Below are positions 43,341-52,198 of a stretch of 64,000 nucleotides of DNA, one piece after another (within the stretch, counting starts at the first letter, position 1; each line of letters starts with the position of its first letter). Made by a program: the position numbers and the translations under genes. The notes beneath the pieces were generated by a model, which did no database searches, was not told the DNA's origin, and was given only the letters and a program-made list of their open reading frames with translations. The DNA is taken from contig JAZOOY010000020.1 of assembly GCA_045655325.1 (NCBI GenBank), forward strand, positions 1-64,000, read 5' to 3'. The DNA is from UBA1738 sp045655325. GTDB lineage: Bacteria > Bacillota > Clostridia > UBA1381.

Positions 43341-44717
43341 TTAAAAGAACATTGTAATATAGCTCTGTGCCCAAACAACAAGGATGATGATAGGCAAGAT
43401 ATACTTAACATATACACGAGCCCAGTTAGGGAAAGCGATACCCTTTCCTGTGTTAGCTTCATCCATAAACTTGCTCCAGCCCCAACCCTTTTTGTTGTAA
43501 GTACAGAATAGAACATATACTAAAGCACCTAAAGGAAGTAGGTTGTTACTGATAATAAAGTCTTCAAGGTCCATAATTCCTTTACCGCCGATTGAGAAGC
43601 CTGACCAGATATTAAATCCGAAGATACAAGGTAGAACCAATACCATCATAAGAATGATGTTGATGATAGCAGCCTTTTTACGGCTCACCTTTGTTAGGTC
43701 TAGCCAGAAAGACATAATGTTTTCAAATACCGCAATAACAGTTGAATATGCTGCGAAAATCATGAATAGGAAGAATAATGTTCCAACGATTCTACCGCCT
43801 GGCATTGCGTTAAAGATACCTGTTAGTGTTGTGAACAAGAATCCTGCACCAACTGAACCTGCATCGGCAGTAACACCGCCGTTATATGTGAATGCTGCAG
43901 GGAAAATGATAAGACCTGACATCAAAGCAACAGATGTATCAAGGCCGATAATTGTCATAGCTTCGCCTGTTAAGCGTCTTTCCTTATTGATGTAGCTACC
44001 GAAAATAGCAACAGAACCGATACCGATACTAAGTGTAAAGAACGCCTGTCCCATAGCTGCGTTGATTGCTGTCCAGCCTGCAGACTTAAGATTTTCAAAG
44101 GATGGAATAAGATAGAACTTAAGACCTTCTGCTGCGTTGTCCAAAGTGCAGGAATAAACTGCAAGACCAATCATAAGTGCAAAAAGGATAATCATCATAA
44201 CCTTTGTAATTCTTTCAACACCCTTTTGAAGACCTAGTGAGCAAACACCAAAGCACAAAAGAATTGTTGCGAATGTGGCAGGGATTGTAATCTTCATATT
44301 GCTAACCATTGAGCCGAAGTATTCGCCTGCACCTGCTGCATCAAGTGGCATGATAGAGCCGTTTAAGTACTTGAAGAAGTAAACAACCATCCAACCAGAA
44401 ATAACGGTATAGAACATCATTAGAAGATAGTTGCCGGCAATTCCTGCATACTTCATCCAGTGCCATTTCTGACCCGGTTTTTCCAAAACGTCAAAGGAAG
44501 AAGCAATACTCTTCTGGCTAGCACGTCCTACTGCAAGTTCTGCAACCATTGCAGGAAGTCCCAAAAGAATCAAGAATGCGATGTACATAAGTACAAATGC
44601 CGCACCACCGTAGCCACCTGTGATAATCGGGAAACGGTAAACGTTACCAAGACCGATAGCACAGCCTGCTGAAATCAGGATAAATCCTAATCTTGAACCA
44701 AATTTTTCTCTTTCCAT
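43341..44717 (-). CDS. neurotransmitter:sodium symporter (NSS) family transporter
   Basis: This 458-residue transporter has about eleven membrane helices, the short bacterial form of the family. The TM1 signature GFILISAGCAIGLGNVYRFP includes the unwound AxGLGN sodium/substrate site, and TM2 has GGAAFVLMY. Bacterial relatives (MhsT, TnaT, LeuT) import hydrophobic or aromatic amino acids with sodium. The substrate cannot be read from sequence. Its promoter carries a long palindrome (44733-44767), suggesting regulation by a dimeric repressor. Two small genes follow in the operon. Confidence 0.93.
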   Translation of the reverse strand: MEREKFGSRLGFILISAGCAIGLGNVYRFPIITGGYGGAAFVLMYIAFLILLGLPAMVAELAVGRASQKSIASSFDVLEKPGQKWHWMKYAGIAGNYLLMMFYTVISGWMVVYFFKYLNGSIMPLDAAGAGEYFGSMVSNMKITIPATFATILLCFGVCSLGLQKGVERITKVMMIILFALMIGLAVYSCTLDNAAEGLKFYLIPSFENLKSAGWTAINAAMGQAFFTLSIGIGSVAIFGSYINKERRLTGEAMTIIGLDTSVALMSGLIIFPAAFTYNGGVTADAGSVGAGFLFTTLTGIFNAMPGGRIVGTLFFLFMIFAAYSTVIAVFENIMSFWLDLTKVSRKKAAIINIILMMVLVLPCIFGFNIWSGFSIGGKGIMDLEDFIISNNLLPLGALVYVLFCTYNKKGWGWSKFMDEANTGKGIAFPNWARVYVKYILPIIILVVWAQSYITMFF

Positions 44718-44732
44718 AATAAAACCTCCGTT

Positions 44733-44779
44733 CGATTTTATGATACATCTATAATATCATAAAATCGGCTATTTTACAA
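44733..44779 (-). promoter_or_regulatory. promoter of the NSS operon with palindromic operator
   Basis: On the minus strand TTGTAA (44779-44774), a 17-base spacer and TATTAT (44756-44751) form the promoter. A 12-base perfect inverted repeat, CGATTTTATGAT/ATCATAAAATCG (44733-44744 and 44756-44767), spans the -10 box and the expected start site. Confidence 0.75.
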
Positions 44780-44799
44780 GGAAAATTTGAATCTGTAAC

Positions 44800-44831
44800 A
44801 AAAAAGAGAAAGAACGAACTTTCTCTTTTTC
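44800..44831 (-). terminator. Rho-independent terminator of the phosphoesterase gene
   Basis: AAAAAGAGAAAG/CTTTCTCTTTTT is symmetric and could act in both directions. Confidence 0.85.
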
Positions 44832-44834
44832 ACT

Positions 44835-45626
44835 TTATTTATTTGTAAGGGTGATAATACCAACTTCAGGTGCATTTCCCAGCCTTGGAATAGGCAAGGT
44901 ATTAGAAGCACCACGATTTATAATCATAGTGGTATTGTCGCTTGTCACCACGCCACCTGAATATTTTGGGAATAGCATTCGTGTTTTTGAAAGCATGGCG
45001 GATGATGGCGCCAAAACTCCGCCAATTCCCGGAATACGAATCTGTCCGCCGTGCATATGCCCTGCCAAAATAAGGTCAAATCCCGCATCCTTTACCATAT
45101 CAAAAAGGTTGGCTCGGTGGAATAAAAGTATGTTAAATCCATCAATTTTTTTAAGCTTTACAAGGTTTTTCTGCACATTTTCCGAAATTGCCTGTGGCAG
45201 TCTTGAAAACGGGTCAGAGCAACCCAAGATGCCAATTTTTTCACCGATTTTCTCAATAGTTACGGTTTTTTCGTCCATAAAAACTGCGCCAAGTTCTTCA
45301 TATTTTGCAAAAACACTGCGGTATCCCGCTTTCCAAAGGTCGTGGTTTCCGCTTATAAAATAGCAGGGTGCAATATCTGAAAGCGCAGAAATAAGCGCAT
45401 CCACCTTGTCTGTTGGCTTTTCGTCATCGTTTAAAATGTCACCGGTTATTACAATTATATCGGGTCTGGCATCTGTTACGATTTCGGGGATGCCTTTTGC
45501 CGGATTTGAGTGAAGGTCAGAAATGTGTGCAATCTTAAAACCTGAAAAATTTTCCGGAAGATTTTTACAAACTAAATTGTAGTTATACCTAACCGCTTTT
45601 CCCGGCGGAAGATGTGGTCTTGTCAT
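44835..45626 (-). CDS. calcineurin-type metallophosphoesterase (YkuE-like)
   Basis: This 263-residue protein has the full metal site of the superfamily: HISDLHSN, VITGDILNDD, FISGNHDLW and AGHMHGGQIRIP. The PKYSGGV ending of the last motif and the NRGASNTLPIPRLGN block fit the YkuE/YaeI subgroup, thought to act on phospholipid- or UDP-linked substrates at the membrane. It has no obvious membrane anchor. ATG 45626 is six bases after GAGGTG and is chosen over GTG 45635, which lies within it. It is divergent from miaB. Confidence 0.88.
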   Translation of the reverse strand: MTRPHLPPGKAVRYNYNLVCKNLPENFSGFKIAHISDLHSNPAKGIPEIVTDARPDIIVITGDILNDDEKPTDKVDALISALSDIAPCYFISGNHDLWKAGYRSVFAKYEELGAVFMDEKTVTIEKIGEKIGILGCSDPFSRLPQAISENVQKNLVKLKKIDGFNILLFHRANLFDMVKDAGFDLILAGHMHGGQIRIPGIGGVLAPSSAMLSKTRMLFPKYSGGVVTSDNTTMIINRGASNTLPIPRLGNAPEVGIITLTNK

Positions 45627-45644
45627 ACTATTCACCTCATTTTT

Positions 45645-45673
45645 ATTCTATCATTTTTCACGAATAAAAGCAA
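45645..45673 (-). promoter_or_regulatory. promoter of the phosphoesterase gene
   Basis: On the minus strand TTGCTT (45673-45668), a 17-base spacer and TAGAAT (45650-45645). It lies back-to-back with the miaB promoter. Confidence 0.65.
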
Positions 45674-45681
45674 ATAAAATA

Positions 45682-45710
45682 TTGTATTTTAGCGTGAATT
45701 ATGATAAAAT
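45682..45710 (+). promoter_or_regulatory. promoter of miaB
   Basis: TTGTAT (45682-45687), a 17-base spacer and TAAAAT (45705-45710) lie 28 bases before the start codon. Confidence 0.7.
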
Positions 45711-45738
45711 AAAGTATATTATATCCTATGGAGGAAAT

Positions 45739-47157
45739 ATGGCAGAATATATAGAAAAAGCTGAGATAGAAAGACAAAAAACCTATCTTTTAAAGCTAAA
45801 GGAACAAAGCAATAATTTCGCTATTAAAAACGGCAGAAAGCCTCGTGCAAATACAGAAACCTATGGCTGTCAGCAGAACGAAAACGATACCGAACGTATT
45901 CGTGGAATTTTAAACGAAGCGGGCTATGAATTTGTGGAAAGAGCTGAAGATGCCGACCTTGTTATCTATAACACCTGTGCTGTTCGTGAAAATGCAGAGG
46001 ACAGAGTTTATGGAAGACTTGGAATTTTAAAGCATATAAAGGAACATCGCCCGGAGCTTACCATCGCCCTTTGCGGTTGCATGGTGCAACAGGAGCATAT
46101 TGTGGAGCGAATTAAAAAGGTTCACCGCCACGTTGACCTGATTTTCGGAACTCACGCACTTTATAAGTTCCCGGAACTTTTATACAACACACTTTTATCC
46201 AAGAAAATGGTTATTGACACCGAAAATTCTGACGGCAAAATCTTTGAAGATATGCCGATTTTAAGGGATGATACCTCAAAAGCTTGGGTAAGCATAATGT
46301 ACGGTTGTAACAACTTCTGTTCTTACTGCATCGTGCCTTATGTTCGTGGAAGAGAGCGTAGCCGAAAGCCGGAAATGATTCTTGACGAAATCAAGAGCTT
46401 AGTGGCAAAAGGCGTTACCGAAATCTGTCTTTTAGGGCAGAACGTTAACTCATACGGCAAGGATTTGGAAGAAAATATCGACTTTTCTGACCTTTTGAAA
46501 ATGGTTAACCATATTGATGGCGTGGAAAGAATAAGATTTATGACATCCCATCCAAAGGATTTTGGGGACAAGCTTATTGACACAATGGCAACCTGCGAAA
46601 AGGTGTGCCACCAGCTTCACCTACCGTTCCAGGCGGGAAATGACAGAGTCTTAGCCGAAATGAACCGAAAGTACACCAAGGAAGAGTATCTTGAAAAAAT
46701 CCGCAAGGTAAAGGAGCGAATCCCTGATATTTCATTATCAACAGACATAATTGTGGGATTCCCGACCGAAACTAATGAGGAATTTTTGGATACACTTGAT
46801 GTTTTAAGAAAAGCAGAATTTGACAGCGTGTTCTCATTTATCTACTCAAAGCGAGAGGGAACACCTGCTGCAAAACTTGATTTTGTGCTGACAGAAGAAG
46901 AAATCAAAAAGAATTTTGATAAACTTTTAGAAGTTCAGAACGAGATTTCCAAAAAGAAAAACGATGCCTATGTTGGCAAGGTATTTGAAGTTTTGGTTGA
47001 TGGCGTAAGCAAGAATAATGACGAAATGCTGTCAGGCAGAACCGATACCGCAAAAATTGTTAATTTCAAAGGCGATAAGAGCCTTTGCGGACAGTATGTA
47101 AAAGTAAAGGTTGTTGAGGCTCACACATGGAGTCTTAACGGCGAGATTGTAGAATAG
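45739..47157 (+). CDS. miaB: tRNA-2-methylthio-N6-isopentenyladenosine synthase
   Basis: MiaB adds a methylthio group to i6A37 of tRNAs using two [4Fe-4S] clusters. The 472-residue protein has the N-terminal cluster Cys in ETYGCQQNEND, NTCAVREN and LCGCMVQQE, the radical-SAM motif YGCNNFCSYCIVPYVRGRER (CxxxCxxC), and a C-terminal TRAM-like region. ATG 45739 has GGAGG six bases upstream. Its substrate is made by MiaA, encoded 5 kb downstream in the same cluster. Confidence 0.96.
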   Translation: MAEYIEKAEIERQKTYLLKLKEQSNNFAIKNGRKPRANTETYGCQQNENDTERIRGILNEAGYEFVERAEDADLVIYNTCAVRENAEDRVYGRLGILKHIKEHRPELTIALCGCMVQQEHIVERIKKVHRHVDLIFGTHALYKFPELLYNTLLSKKMVIDTENSDGKIFEDMPILRDDTSKAWVSIMYGCNNFCSYCIVPYVRGRERSRKPEMILDEIKSLVAKGVTEICLLGQNVNSYGKDLEENIDFSDLLKMVNHIDGVERIRFMTSHPKDFGDKLIDTMATCEKVCHQLHLPFQAGNDRVLAEMNRKYTKEEYLEKIRKVKERIPDISLSTDIIVGFPTETNEEFLDTLDVLRKAEFDSVFSFIYSKREGTPAAKLDFVLTEEEIKKNFDKLLEVQNEISKKKNDAYVGKVFEVLVDGVSKNNDEMLSGRTDTAKIVNFKGDKSLCGQYVKVKVVEAHTWSLNGEIVE

Positions 47158-47173
47158 AAAGGAAACAATAAAA

Positions 47174-47554
47174 ATGACAGTAATAGAAAAAGCAAATGAA
47201 CTGGGACAGTTAATCCGCGAATGCCCTGAAATGAAGGCACTAACAGACGCAGAAGCAGCGCAAGCCAAAGACGAAGCTGCCCAGGAGCTTATAAAGGAAT
47301 TTAACTTAAAAAGAATGAACCTTGCACGTGATATGCAGGAAGGCAAACTTACCCAGGAAGAAGCAATCAAAAAGAACAATGAAGCCTTTTCCGAAATGGT
47401 TGAAAAGTCAGAATCAATCAAGGCTTACGTTGAAGCAAAGAAGAAGTTTGACAATCTTTTAAACGGAGTAAACAATATCATCAACCTATACATCACAGGA
47501 GAGCAGGCAGGCGGATGCACACACGACTGCCATTCTTGCAGCGGTTGTCACTAA
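47174..47554 (+). CDS. ricA: YlbF/YmcA (Ric) family protein with C-terminal Cys motif
   Basis: This 126-residue helical protein of the Com_YlbF family lies directly after miaB and before mutS, the place of ymcA (ricA) in Bacillus subtilis. The body is charged helices (AQAKDEAAQELIKEFNLKRMN). The last twelve residues, CTHDCHSCSGCH, place Cys at 115, 119, 122 and 125. In B. subtilis the RicA-RicF-RicT complex binds [4Fe-4S] clusters and guides mRNA processing, competence and sporulation. The Cys tail fits a cluster-binding role. The symbol rests on synteny; YlbF-type identity is the alternative. Confidence 0.8.
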   Translation: MTVIEKANELGQLIRECPEMKALTDAEAAQAKDEAAQELIKEFNLKRMNLARDMQEGKLTQEEAIKKNNEAFSEMVEKSESIKAYVEAKKKFDNLLNGVNNIINLYITGEQAGGCTHDCHSCSGCH

Positions 47555-47560
47555 TTTTGG

Positions 47561-47594
47561 CGGTATGTTAATTTTTAATTGACATACCGTTTTG
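47561..47594 (+). terminator. weak hairpin between ricA and mutS
   Basis: CGGTATGT (47561-47568) pairs with ACATACCG (47582-47589), with a short T-run. It may be a partial terminator, since mutS has no other clear promoter. Confidence 0.5.
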
Positions 47595-47623
47595 TAAAAA
47601 ACGAAAGAACAGGAGAAATTTTT

Positions 47624-50170
47624 ATGCAGGACAAGAAAATGTCACCTATGATGCTTAGGTACTTGCAAACAAAAGAAGAATACCCTGACAGCATCTTGTT
47701 TTATCGTCTTGGTGACTTTTATGAAATGTTTTTCGATGACGCCATTACCGCATCCCGTGAGCTTGAGCTGACATTAACAGGAAAAAACTGTGGTTTGGAA
47801 GAACGTGCACCGATGTGCGGTGTTCCATTTCATTCCGCAAGCGTGTATGTTCAAAGGCTTGTTGCAAAGGGATACAAGGTGGCTATTTGCGAACAGCTAA
47901 GTGACCCTAATGAATCCAAGGGTCTTGTTGAGCGTGGAGTTGTGCGTGTTGTTACCGCAGGAACTTTAACCGACGAGAATATGCTGGACGAAAAGAAGAA
48001 CAACTACCTTTGCATAATCTATAAGACTGACGGCTTTGGAATTGCATTCTGTGATATTTCAACAGGCGAAGTTTTTGTAACTGTGGCAGGCACAAAAGAA
48101 GAGGCCATAAACGAAATTGTCCGCTATTTCCCAAGCGAAATTGTTATGAACAAATCCGCAAAAGAAAGCGGAGTGGCAGGCGGTTTTGACGTCAGCATAA
48201 GCGAGTATGACGAAGACTACTTCTTAATAGACGATGCAAAAATTTCTGCACAGTTTAAGCAGGTGCCAAGCCTTTTAGCAGAGCAAAAGAACGCCATATC
48301 AGGAATGATTAAGTACTTAGAGCACACACAAAAGAGCCGTGTTTCTTATGTTGACACCTTAACGGTTTACGGTGCAAAAGAGTATATGGACATTGACTCT
48401 GCCACAAGACGAAACCTTGAAATCACCGAAACTATGCGTGACAAGGCAAGACGTGGTTCACTTTTAGGCGTTCTTGACCGAACAAAAACCTCAATGGGCG
48501 CAAGAAAGCTAAAACAATGGCTTGAAAAACCGCTTATCAACCCAATCGAAATAAACAAGCGTCTTTATTCAGTTGAAGAGCTTTCAAAAAATATAATGGT
48601 TTGCGACGAGCTTCGTGACCTGTTGTCAGGCATTTACGATATTTCCCGAATTATGAGCCGAATTTCGCTAAATTCAGCATCACCAAGGGATATGGTGGCA
48701 TTAAAAGCATCACTTTTAAAATTGCCTGAACTTAATTACCAGCTATCAAAGCTATCATCACCGCTACTTTCAGAGCTTAACAAAAACTTTGATATTATGA
48801 GCGATATTGCGGAGCTTTTAGATAGTGCAATTTCGGATGATGCACCGATTTCCTTAAAAGACGGATATGTTATAAAGGGCGGATACAATAGCGAGCTTGA
48901 CGAACTTCGTTTACTTACCAAAAACGGCAAGGAATGGATACTATCTGCCGAAGCTGATGAACGTGAGCGTACAGGCATCAAAACTTTAAAAATTGGATAT
49001 AACAAGATTTTTGGCTACTATATTGAAGTTACAAAGCTGAACTCTGAAATGGTGCCGGATTACTATATAAGAAAGCAGACCCTTGTAAATGCGGAGCGAT
49101 ACATAACACCGCAACTTAAAGAAATGGAAAACAAGGTGCTTTCCGCATCAGAACAGTTTATTGCACTAGAGAGCCAGTTATTTGAAGAAATAAGAAGTAA
49201 AGTGGTGGCGGAAATGGACAGACTAAAGGCGGTATGCGAAGTTATCGCAACTGTTGACTGTATCTGTTCACTAGCCCAGGTTGCATTCAAAAACGGCTAC
49301 GTTATGCCGGAAATAACAGGTGGCGGAGAGCTTAATATAAAAGACGGCAGACACCCTGTTGTTGAAAAAATGCTGAAAAACAGTATTTTCGTGCCAAACG
49401 ATACTGAGCTTGACAAGACCGAAAACCGTGAACTTATCATAACCGGCCCGAATATGGCGGGTAAATCCACATATATGCGCCAGGTGGCACTAATCACCCT
49501 TATGGCGCAGGTGGGAAGTTTTGTTCCTGCAAGATATGCTAAAATCGGCGTGGTTGACAAGATTTTCACCCGAGTTGGCGCATCTGATGACATTGCACAG
49601 GGACAGAGTACGTTTATGCTTGAAATGGTGGAAGTTGCCAATATTTTGAAGAACGCCACCGCCGATTCCCTTGTTATTCTGGACGAAATCGGCCGTGGAA
49701 CATCAACCTACGACGGACTTTCAATCGCTTGGGCGGTTAGTGAGCATATGACGAATAAGATAGGCGCAAAAACCCTGTTTGCAACACACTATCACGAACT
49801 AACCCAGCTTGAAGATTCAATCCCTGGCGTTAAAAACTATTCTGTTGCCGTTAAAAAGCATGGCGATGACATCACATTCTTAAGAAAAATCGTGCGTGGC
49901 GGAACAGATGATAGCTTCGGTATCGAAGTTTCAGCCTTAGCAGGCGTTCCAAAGCCTGTGGTAACCCGAGCAAAGGAAATCCTAAAGCAGATTGAGCAGG
50001 GCGGAGTGGAAATGCCGGAAAAGGTGGAAAAGCCTACAGCACAGATAGACATTTTTGATGGCGTAGCAAGTGAAATCTTTGAAGAACTAAAGCGAATGGA
50101 CGTAACGACTTACACGCCGATTGAAGCACTTAACAAACTTTACGAGCTTGCAAACCGTGCAAAGGAGTAA
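47624..50170 (+). CDS. mutS: DNA mismatch repair protein MutS
   Basis: This 848-residue MutS recognises base mismatches and small loops. The N-terminal mismatch-binding motif is LFYRLGDFYEMFFDDA, including the Phe-x-Glu that contacts the mispair. The ATPase domain has TGPNMAGKSTYMRQ as Walker A, a VILDEIGRGTSTYDG Walker B, and THYHEL. The C-terminal helix region follows. ATG 47624 is seven bases after AGGAGA. Length and domain order are standard for MutS1, and it is followed by mutL 21 bases later. Confidence 0.97.
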   Translation: MQDKKMSPMMLRYLQTKEEYPDSILFYRLGDFYEMFFDDAITASRELELTLTGKNCGLEERAPMCGVPFHSASVYVQRLVAKGYKVAICEQLSDPNESKGLVERGVVRVVTAGTLTDENMLDEKKNNYLCIIYKTDGFGIAFCDISTGEVFVTVAGTKEEAINEIVRYFPSEIVMNKSAKESGVAGGFDVSISEYDEDYFLIDDAKISAQFKQVPSLLAEQKNAISGMIKYLEHTQKSRVSYVDTLTVYGAKEYMDIDSATRRNLEITETMRDKARRGSLLGVLDRTKTSMGARKLKQWLEKPLINPIEINKRLYSVEELSKNIMVCDELRDLLSGIYDISRIMSRISLNSASPRDMVALKASLLKLPELNYQLSKLSSPLLSELNKNFDIMSDIAELLDSAISDDAPISLKDGYVIKGGYNSELDELRLLTKNGKEWILSAEADERERTGIKTLKIGYNKIFGYYIEVTKLNSEMVPDYYIRKQTLVNAERYITPQLKEMENKVLSASEQFIALESQLFEEIRSKVVAEMDRLKAVCEVIATVDCICSLAQVAFKNGYVMPEITGGGELNIKDGRHPVVEKMLKNSIFVPNDTELDKTENRELIITGPNMAGKSTYMRQVALITLMAQVGSFVPARYAKIGVVDKIFTRVGASDDIAQGQSTFMLEMVEVANILKNATADSLVILDEIGRGTSTYDGLSIAWAVSEHMTNKIGAKTLFATHYHELTQLEDSIPGVKNYSVAVKKHGDDITFLRKIVRGGTDDSFGIEVSALAGVPKPVVTRAKEILKQIEQGGVEMPEKVEKPTAQIDIFDGVASEIFEELKRMDVTTYTPIEALNKLYELANRAKE

Positions 50171-50191
50171 ACCAAGAAAGGAAGCATTAGT

Positions 50192-52198
50192 ATGGGAAAA
50201 ATAAACCTACTTCCTACACAAATTTCAGATAAAATTGCCGCAGGTGAAGTGGTGGAACGCCCTGCATCTGTGGTTAAAGAGCTTGTGGAAAATGCAATAG
50301 ATGCAGGAGCTACTATCCTTGACATCGAAATCAAAAAGGGCGGAATTACATATATCCGTGTAACCGACAACGGTTTTGGTATGTCACGAGAAGACGCAAA
50401 AATTGCGTTTTTCCGCCATGCAACAAGTAAAATAAAATCAGAATCCGACCTTGACGCTATCTATACTCTGGGTTTCCGTGGTGAAGCTCTTTCAAGTATT
50501 GGAGCGGTTTCAAGAACCGAGCTTATCACAAAACGTGAAGAGGACGAGGTTGGAACATTAGTCAGAATTTCAGGCGGTGTTATTGAGGAATGCGTGGATG
50601 TTGGCGTGCCAAACGGTACAACAATGGCGGTTAACAACCTTTTCTATAACACGCCTGCAAGAATGAATTTCCTTAAAAAAGATGCGACAGAAGCGGCTTA
50701 TGTTACCGACATCGTGGAGCGGTTTATTTTGTCACATCCTGAAATCTCTTTCAGATACACAGTTGACGGCAAGGAAAAGTATTTCACAGCGGGTGATAAC
50801 AACTTAATCGGCAGTATCTATGCGGTTTATGGCAAGAACTATGCCAATTCCGTGATTTTGGTGGACGAAGAAACAAGCTTCGGCAGAATCACAGGCGCAA
50901 TCGGAAAAGGCGATGCCGCAAGACCAAACAGAAATTACCAGAGCTTTTTTGTAAACAAAAGATATATAAAGAGCCTTAAAATGAGTGCAACTTTGGGAAA
51001 TGCCTATAAGAACCAGATTATGATAGGCAAGTATCCAATGGCGATTCTGAACATTGAAATTGACCCGAAATTCACCGATATAAACGTGCACCCGACCAAG
51101 CTTGAGGTAAAATTCTCAAAAGAAGACGAGGTTATGGGCGCAATTTACCACGTTGTTCAAAATGCACTTTACGCTATTCCGAATGTTCCAAAAATTGAGC
51201 ACAAACCGGCGGTAAAAAGTGAATTTACAAAGGATACAGTAACAACAAAGGCGCAGATTGAGATAGTTCCTGAAGTAAAGCCGGCAGTGGAAGAGAAAAA
51301 GCCTGCAGAAGAAGTTCCAAAGCCTCAGCCAAAACCTGTTTGGGAAACAAAAAGCGTGCCGTATGAAGCTCCACAGATGGCGAAAAAGGAAGAAAGCTAT
51401 GCACTTTTAAACAGTAAGGAATACTTTGTTAAAAAGCAGAGCGAAGCGGCAAATGTTGAGCCAAAAACAAGCAATCTGCAGATGGTGGCAGAAGACTTGT
51501 CAGATAACAAGACGGTTGAAAAAATTGCCCAGCCGGTTAAACTTTATGAAGATGTGAAGCCGGAAGTTATGGAAATAGAAGAACCTATCCAAAGTCCGAC
51601 AAATAAGTGGGGATTCTCACGTGATAACGTGAAAGTGATAGGTCAGATTTTTGGCACATATATCTTGGCACAGTCAGGCGACACAATGATAATCGCAGAC
51701 CAGCACGCAGCACATGAGCGACTAAAATATGAAGAGCTTAAAAAGGAGCTTGCGAAAAAGGAAGTAACGTCACAGATGTTGCTTTTGCCTGTTGCCGTGG
51801 AGTTATCCAGCATGGAATACGTAACATTCTCGGAAAACGAGGCACGCTTTGCCGAAATGGGCTTTGAAATTGAAGATTTTGGCGGAAGTACTGTCTTAAT
51901 TCGTGCAACACCGGAAGCACTTCCTGAAGATGAGCTAAAGAGCCTTGTTTTAGAGCTTATTGACAGATTTTCAAACAAGCACCCTGAAATAATAACCGAA
52001 AAAATGGAACGTGCCCTATACACCATTGCCTGCAAAGCAGCGGTTAAGGCAAACCACACATACAGCATAAAAGAGCTTGAAACCTTGCTTTTTGCGGTTT
52101 TGGACCTTGAGAACATAAACACCTGTCCTCATGGACGTCCAATAATCATAACTATGACCAAAAAAGAACTTGAAAAGGAATTTAAGAGGATAGTATGA
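50192..52198 (+). CDS. mutL: DNA mismatch repair endonuclease MutL
   Basis: This 668-residue MutL has the GHKL ATPase domain (IAAGEVVERPASVVKELVENA, then DNGFGM and TLGFRGEAL). A Pro/Lys/Glu-rich linker covers about residues 340-470. The C-terminal dimer domain has the endonuclease site DQHAAHERLKYEE and the CPHGRP motif. These show it is the nicking type found in organisms without MutH. It is coupled to miaA by an ATGA overlap. Confidence 0.97.
   Translation: MGKINLLPTQISDKIAAGEVVERPASVVKELVENAIDAGATILDIEIKKGGITYIRVTDNGFGMSREDAKIAFFRHATSKIKSESDLDAIYTLGFRGEALSSIGAVSRTELITKREEDEVGTLVRISGGVIEECVDVGVPNGTTMAVNNLFYNTPARMNFLKKDATEAAYVTDIVERFILSHPEISFRYTVDGKEKYFTAGDNNLIGSIYAVYGKNYANSVILVDEETSFGRITGAIGKGDAARPNRNYQSFFVNKRYIKSLKMSATLGNAYKNQIMIGKYPMAILNIEIDPKFTDINVHPTKLEVKFSKEDEVMGAIYHVVQNALYAIPNVPKIEHKPAVKSEFTKDTVTTKAQIEIVPEVKPAVEEKKPAEEVPKPQPKPVWETKSVPYEAPQMAKKEESYALLNSKEYFVKKQSEAANVEPKTSNLQMVAEDLSDNKTVEKIAQPVKLYEDVKPEVMEIEEPIQSPTNKWGFSRDNVKVIGQIFGTYILAQSGDTMIIADQHAAHERLKYEELKKELAKKEVTSQMLLLPVAVELSSMEYVTFSENEARFAEMGFEIEDFGGSTVLIRATPEALPEDELKSLVLELIDRFSNKHPEIITEKMERALYTIACKAAVKANHTYSIKELETLLFAVLDLENINTCPHGRPIIITMTKKELEKEFKRIV

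Noticed and set aside
43543..43995. 150-codon plus-strand frame opposite the NSS transporter; likewise 44851-45363 opposite the phosphoesterase
   Set aside because: Both are antisense to well-supported genes and lack ribosome binding sites and family motifs.
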